NCBI GenBank assembly: GCA_935421135.1
Contig: OW285187.1
Span: forward strand, 8,122,001 to 8,186,000
DNA from: Bugulina stolonifera
Lineage: Eukaryota; Bryozoa; Gymnolaemata; Cheilostomatida; Bugulidae
Direction: 5' to 3'
DNA length: 64,000 bases
The notes below the pieces were generated by a model that searched no databases, was not told the DNA's origin, and worked only from the letters and a program-made list of their open reading frames with translations. The position numbers and the translations under genes were made by a program. Shown one piece after another: positions 58,011 to 64,000 of the stretch. Position 1 is the stretch's first letter. Each line of letters starts with the position of its first letter.

Positions 58011-59420
58011 AATAACACTACCCTACACTGCACTGCGCTGCGCCGCACTGCACTGCAATGCACTGCACTGCGCTACACATCACTATAACACATATGTGAA
58101 CGTACTTGGACATGTAATGAGCAGTTATGCCAGCATTATGTACAATACCAATATTATAGATGTACCATATAATATGCCTGCATGGAGTTTGATGTTAATT
58201 ATTTACAAGTTTTCATGTACATGTAGTTTATAACTTGGTGTTTAATAATATTCAGAATCATCTTGAATATGTAATAAAGTAATATATAGAAAGGTTAGAC
58301 ATAATTTTATTTCTCATATTTTAATACTGATCCTCGCATTGTCATCAGAGGAAAAAACATTGAATATAATTCAGCTGCAATTTCAACCAGATTCTGCTAT
58401 GGTGCATATAGTGAAATTGAATATATACAAGTATGTACAAATGAATTTTGCATGCATATACTGTGCCTGTACATTCCACACTAGTAATCATTAATCCAAT
58501 AACATTTTGTAGTACATGCAAGGCGTGTTGACATCAAGTCTCTGTCTCTCTCTCTCTCTTGACCAGGTACAAACAGTATCCACTACGTATTTTACTGTAG
58601 AATTGGATCAGTTGCATGTATGTGCAATGTACAGCTAGGTATGGCTGTTACAGTCAGTAATGCGGCCAATTATGATCTCCATCTAGGACTGTGTAGCTGA
58701 TGGTGTTCAATTTAATTTTTTCACTCAGTATTAGAATGATTCTGTAAAAAAGGAAACATGGCAATACTGTAGCACAAGATAAACACGTTGCACTAGAAAA
58801 GAAGCTTGCATTTACGATGAATATAAAAAATAAAGTGATAAGTGATAAGTTGGGAGGCTCACTAACACATACATGCAACATTTGGTCTTGTAGATAAATT
58901 TGCCACTAGACTCGGCATAGTAGCCTACATTTAAAAACTAAAAAGACGAATTCTATTGAGGTATAAGCAAGCTTTTGAAGTAATTGAAGCAAGAATGAGT
59001 TTACAAGTTGCTTAGCCTAAACTGAGTATCTATTATACAATATGAACAAATCTCTCATGACAATAAGTCAATAACACACTGTAGATCTGCTGTTGAACAA
59101 ACGATGTGATTCCATGTGAGTTTTTGGTGTAATTAAGATGAAAAGCACATATCATACATATTATAGTTTAACTTTTGGTGGTAAAAATATAACAAAATGC
59201 AATTACACAAAATTCTCTGCTTGGCATTTAATTAGTAGTTACAATCAACTCAAGTATAAGTACTTGTATGTCCTGCTACATTGACATGGCTAAGTGTTGA
59301 ACAAGATGCGTGAAGTAAGGATAATAACACTATGTGTACCAATATATTTCCTTCAGAAGTAATACGTTGTCTGTTATACTGTATTTATACATGTGTATCA
59401 CATTATAATATGTATACGTG

Positions 59421-59527
59421 TATATTACAATGTAATATAAATGTATATTAAAATGTGATATAAATATATATTACAATGTAATATAAATGTATATTACAAT
59501 GTAATATAAATGTATATGTAATATAGG
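59421..59527. repeat. 23-bp palindromic minisatellite, four units
   Basis: Unit TATATTACAATGTAATATAA plus three bases, four times with few changes. Each unit is itself a hairpin (ATATTAC-AAT-GTAATAT). Confidence 0.92.
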
Positions 59528-61100
59528 CTACATGTAGTACGGTACGTATATAATGCGATGGAACGAATAAATGTATGTAAGTAACATGATGCATAATATA
59601 CAATATCGTACATAAAGCCGTAGAAAACAACCATGCAGTTATGTGCCGCCTATGCTACATGACTGATACATGACTTGTACATTTGTTTTGTACACGCTGG
59701 AATATGCAGTAATCGTGACAAAAGCTGAATTAAATGACTAATGCCATAATGAAATACTGTAGAGTCCATCATTGTAATTTGTAAGCAGTCTAAGCAAAAC
59801 TGTTGTAACCACTATATAAAATAAGTAATTCATCTTACCTTATTGACATCAGACCCACTATCACAATTACTTCCTTCATGCAGTGTTAGCACTGCTGGAT
59901 CTAGCTGTCTTTGTCTGCTGTAGGATGCAGTCAGTGATATGTAGAGCTTGGGTCAGAGGTTGATATTTGTGTAGCAGCTGAGTTGTTTATTAATGTAACC
60001 ACAAAGAGATAAGGATGTAAACTGTGCCAAGTGTATGAATAAACCATGCGCCTGGTTTTGGCAGAAAATTTGTTATTGTGCTATTATTCTGCACCTCAGT
60101 AATATTATAAATAGTTGTTGCTGACATTTGGGGTAATACAGTGGATTTTGCCTCTATCGGAGGCTGAAAGCTGAAATGTGGCGCAGTATTCTGACAATGT
60201 AACTCTGCAAATGAGAAATGATTTTATGGATAAGGTATAAGCATTGCGTAGACACCCTTGATAAGATAAATATCCACTGTTCATGCTCCATAATATTACA
60301 TGTACCCCAGCAGTAGCATGGCACTAATCTTCTAACTATAACTAACCTATCTGGATTAGCTTACCATGATTAATACATATAAACGATATATTAGGCATCA
60401 TTTTGTAGAGCACAAAATTCTGCACTTGTTGATAATTATACATTGGTAACATAGCATGAAAACTGATGCTGCAAGCCACTGTAAAAGCCACAAGCAGAAT
60501 GAAGGGCATTCATAATGAATTCACACATAGCTGTAAATGCAATGCAGAATGTACAATGTACATTTGTATCCCACTGACTGTTTGTCTACAATGTATACAC
60601 TGTACACCAGCACTGGACATACGTGTACATGTAGGCCTACTTCATAATAATATGCAGTAATACATTGGGTGCTAGGTTGGAGTACCAGCTTTATGTTATT
60701 GTTGCCTTGTGTCATCTCCCATAGCCTATTATTTGTGGCATTTGGCCAACATAATAACCTACTGTGATTGGCTAGTTGCTCTAGCTAACTTTGTTGGCGC
60801 GAAGCCTCAATGGATGAATGAACTCAATGCAGTGCCCAGCCGCATAGCCTACTATGTTATATAAGGAACATTTTATTGCAGATCCAGTGCACTTCCAGCC
60901 AAATTGGGAGAAAACTATAAGTTTTATTGCAAAAACTTTTTTTGTGTCTTACACAGTAATACAATGGCTAGAGATTAAAGTAAGTTGTGTAAAGATGGGA
61001 CAATTTTGACCAGTGCTAGGCTGGCTGGAATGGACCCTCTATAATGTTACATTCTTCCCAAAAAATAGACAAAATGCCCGATAATTCAATAATGATGGTT

Positions 61101-61370
61101 TAAGGAAAAAATCTGAGAGAATCCTCCAGAAGATTTTTTTAAGAGCTATAAAATGGTGTTTATAGCAACTCTCTAGCACTTTTCAAATTTTCTAAAACGT
61201 CGGGACAAATTTTGCACTTTTTTCGTCATTTTTGGCCTTAAAACTTTTTTGACGCTTTAAGGAAAAAATCAAAAAAAATCCTCCGGAGCGTCTTGTAAAG
61301 AGCTATCTAATGGTGTTTACATCAAGTTTCTAGCGCCAGCCAAACTGGTTTAATGAGCGGGACAAGTTTT
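61101..61370. repeat. Diverged direct duplication with 157-bp offset
   Basis: 61101-61213 and 61258-61370 share TAAGGAAAAAATC, AATCCTCC, AAAGAGCTAT, ATGGTGTTTA, CTCTAGC/TTCTAGC and GGGACAA at a constant 157-bp distance. Confidence 0.85.
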
Positions 61371-61967
61371 ATATAAGCCACAATGAAAGGGCAATTTCCT
61401 AAAAGTGATACCTTATCCACCCTGTGACTAAAATATACAATGAAGTTACAAACATTCCCTCTCAGAGGAAGACAAATTCAAATTGGAAACACTGTCCAGG
61501 TAATGGGAACGTGCAATATTACAGACAGCACTTAGTATCATTCAAACTTAGTTTGACTAAGGAAAATTTCAATTTTATTCTGATGGAAACTTGCAGCGCT
61601 TATTACTTATGCAAGTGGAGAAAGGTGTGAGGTTGTAGAAAAACTGGCAACCAGTAGGACAAAGAATATGGATGTATAAATACTAATGAAATAAACAGCA
61701 TTGCAAGTAGTGACTTCATGCGAGTGATTCTGTAATTGGTGAGTGGTGTGGTATTAGAAACTACCACCTCATGCTCATAATTTGCAGTGAAAGTAATCAA
61801 TCTTGAGATAGTAAAAACTAATAATTATGACAATATAGCAAAATCTGATGTTGTCAAAAATCTCAATAGTGTTGTGTCCTAGCTCCAAGGTAGTCTAGAT
61901 TAGCTTTGCTCATATTAGCCACATGTTACGTTATGCAATCATTAATTGTTTGTACTATGTATAGTAC

Positions 61968-62092
61968 CAGTGCTCAAAATGTACAGGCTCGGCAAGCCTG
62001 TAAGAAATCATCATGCCAGCACCCCAACCCACCACACCCACCTCCCACCCCATCTCAGACCCTGTAAGAACTGCCATACACTTTGAGCACTG
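61968..62092. mobile_element. Short hAT-like miniature element, 125 bp
   Basis: Left end CAGTGCTCAAAATGTA; right end, inverted, CAGTGCTCAAAGTGTA. Flanks TATAGTAC and TATAGTCA agree in six of eight bases. The interior is a C-rich CCCACC stretch. Confidence 0.65.
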
Positions 62093-62555
62093 TATAGTCA
62101 GTGAGGACCATTGTTAGTTGTTACTTGTTATTGTTACACATCACAACTCCTTCATGTCAGTAGTATAACATTAATTTGAAAGTTGCTTGCTCTCTATTAG
62201 TTGATACGTTAGCAAACAACTCCTAGTAATAGTATCACACTGGAATTACAATGTTACAGCGCTCGGCTAAATCGACACCAATTATTACACTCTACTACGG
62301 AGTTATCTTCTCCCCATATGGGCAATACCAAGATAATCATGTGACCTATATGTATATAACTGTCAACTAACTGTTGATTGGTTTGTGCTTATGCTCGTTC
62401 TATAACGTGATTTAATTGGGCAACTAGTTTACCCGCAGAAAATTCGAAGTTGACATTCTTCTGTTTTTTTTGATTTTATTGTTACGTGTGTCATCTTAGA
62501 TTGAATTTTACTCGTTCGCGGATACCTATGTAAGCTGCGACTGAACACTTTGGTA

Positions 62556-62658
62556 ATGGATGAATCAGAATTTCAAACTGACTCTATGTATGAGATGGAT
62601 GCCCCAAAACGTGTAGATTTTGATGCAACAGATATCTCCCCTAACGAATCAATATTTG
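62556..62658 (+). CDS. Possible first coding exon, TPX2-like N-terminus
   Basis: An ATG opens 34 codons plus one base ending at a donor (TTG/GTAATT). It is acidic (MDESEFQTDSMYEMDAPKRV, then DFDATDISPNESIF). TPX2 proteins, spindle factors that activate Aurora A, start with a Tyr/Phe-x-x-(D/N)-A-P motif followed by an acidic VDF-like segment, and this fits in outline. I found no continuing exon in the remaining 1.3 kb: the next possible acceptor (62834) leads to a short frame that does not look like TPX2. The call is therefore weak. A CCAAT-box-like ATTGG stands about 180 bp upstream. Confidence 0.3.
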
Positions 62659-63269
62659 GTAATTAAAATTTAATCTTAATCTTACTATAACTATAGCCAC
62701 AAAAATAATATTACATAATTACAATAACTAATAAAGTATTAATTTGTATACTTTAAATTAATATATAAACACATTTATTGATGTTAGCATTTCATGTCTC
62801 TACTCTAACTCTAACTTTTAAAAACCTTTTCAGGCTGCACGGCATTAGCTAGAGCTTTGACAGCAATATTGATATTCTTAATTCTGGAATTGAATGTTGT
62901 AAAAAATTTTAATATTTTCTTTCTATGAATACTCTTACTCTTTGTCTAGCAGTTTTTCATCTCGACATCTTCGATCTTGATACTAGCAAAAGTAAAACCT
63001 ATCTTTAAGAGGCAATCGCCACTTACCAAATAATTACAGCCCAGTTTTTCTAATCTCAATCTGTGTTACATGTAACTTCTAGAAGACATAAGCCTAATAT
63101 GATCTCAGATAAATCTCCAAATGTATTCATTATCTTGCTATCTGGGCAATCAGAATCAGAACATACTTTTCGAGTGCAGTGTTATAAGTGAACCATTTGA
63201 ATCGGGTGTGCTACACTTCCAATGAATTGAGGGTGCGCCGAGCTTGAGCTAAAATGGCTGTGTTAAGGG

Positions 63270-63270
<1 letters not shown>

Positions 63271-63301
<31 letters not shown>

Positions 63302-63302
63302 G
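63271..63302. repeat. (CTGT)n microsatellite
   Basis: Eight uninterrupted TCTG units. Confidence 0.97.
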
Positions 63303-63659
63303 CATCACTGATAATGAAACATATGTACATTTCTAGAATAACAAATCCTAATCAGCCGATAGCGTACGTATTGACATTAAACAATTGCAGTCTTGAAGCC
63401 AATCACCTTTATTGCTCATGAAATTAGCATCAGCAATGAAGTGAGGGTAGCCTACATAAGCCTGCTTGCTGACCGTGTGCTCAGTATAAAAGACATCCGT
63501 GTGCCTTTAGCCTACTTCACTGCCTGAATGTATAGGTACTGTAGTGTCCACAGCAGCAGCAAAAAATAGCGTCAACTCTACAAGTATTAAGCAAAAATAT
63601 CACTGAGCTAGATTTTAGTTTTTGTGCAAGGATTTTTAAATTTGTCTATGGAGCAGTCA

Positions 63660-63785
63660 GGTACTTGATTTCACAACCATGAAAATACTCTTCTCTGACC
63701 AGGGCGTGAATTCAAGGCCTCCACAGCACCCAATTGCCTTGCGTAGTGGACTGGACACATTACCACTACACCAGCTCAGCAACCA
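63660..63785 (-). mobile_element. tRNA-derived SINE
   Basis: On the minus strand the head reads GGTTGCTGAGCTGGTGTAGT followed by GGTAA, a good A-box region, then a B-box-like GGCCTTGAATTCACGCC at tRNA spacing, and a body (AGTATTTTCATGGTTGTGAAA) shared with the relic at 31660-31750. Confidence 0.7.
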
Positions 63786-64000
63786 TTATGCATGCATTTG
63801 CTACAGTCGCTACAATCCATTTCTATAATAGCTGGGTACTTATGTTATATTGTGTGTATGTGTGTTACGAGAGACGAAATGCAACACTCATGATCATGAT
63901 GCCGCTTACCTCTTCTTCCTTGATACTTACTAGAACACATAGCAAGCGGTACGCCTCTACTTGGCCTTGGCCAGTCTATGCTATCAATATGTGTCTCCTA

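Larger units (their letters stand above)
58081..61967. other. Intergenic, no gene recognised
   Basis: AT-rich, with the repeats listed separately. (TC)n at 58540-58560 is short. None of the 60-75-codon frames has a recognisable family or matching splice structure. Confidence 0.4.
62659..64000. other. Right end of the window, possible intron, no confirmed exon
   Basis: AT-rich sequence with a (CTGT)n run and a SINE relic. If the 62556 exon is real, this is its first intron. Confidence 0.3.

Noticed and set aside
57821..58012. 63-codon frame of repeated YTTLH
   Set aside because: It is the translation of the ACACT microsatellite.
62834..62927. Second exon following the 62556 candidate
   Set aside because: The in-phase reading is a short hydrophobic frame unlike TPX2 and ends quickly; not supported.

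Overview
The window is animal nuclear DNA. It is AT-rich, every multi-exon gene follows GT-AG splicing with short exons and mostly short introns, and it is crowded with LINEs, tRNA-like SINE heads, miniature DNA transposons, satellites and microsatellites. The self-complementary octamers TACATGTA and TAGGCCTA are strikingly frequent. Together this suggests a marine invertebrate (a sponge or another early-branching or aquatic metazoan is possible), but I cannot fix the phylum from the sequence alone.

Layout. 1-3478 (-): a near full-length LINE with a PHD/coiled-coil ORF1 and an endonuclease/reverse-transcriptase ORF2, each broken by one frameshift. 6388-7191 (+): an SRR1/SRRD-like gene. 10650-18646 (+): a 13-exon MEIOC (meiosis-specific coiled-coil protein) gene, reconstructed exon by exon with all phases agreeing; intron 9 holds a hAT-like miniature element nested inside an older one. 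20846-28524: a 7.7-kb hAT-like insertion with a perfect 8-bp target duplication and no transposase-sized ORF, filled with tandem ~500-bp palindromic satellite units and other internal duplications; it interrupts a long open frame (20477 onward). 33562-35601 (+): a two-exon C2H2 zinc-finger gene. 39226-40539 (-) and 47250-48595 (-): two tandem MAPEG (microsomal glutathione transferase-like) genes with the same four-exon structure. 54820-56112 (+): a three-exon IRAK1BP1/SIMPL gene. 62556-62658 (+): a possible first exon resembling the TPX2 N-terminus.

Between the genes lie at least five further hAT-like non-autonomous elements recognised by inverted ends plus 8-bp duplications, a TA-flanked mariner-like miniature element, a three-copy family built from TTCGAA-centred repeats, LINE 3' fragments, and several minisatellites and perfect hairpins. 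The genes do not form a pathway: they are unrelated housekeeping, germline and detoxification genes, and the only clear functional pair is the MAPEG duplication. The most unusual signals are the 7.7-kb insertion with its palindromic satellite, the density of transposase-less hAT-like elements, and a dispersed 12-base motif (GAGAAGACAACT) found seven times on both strands.
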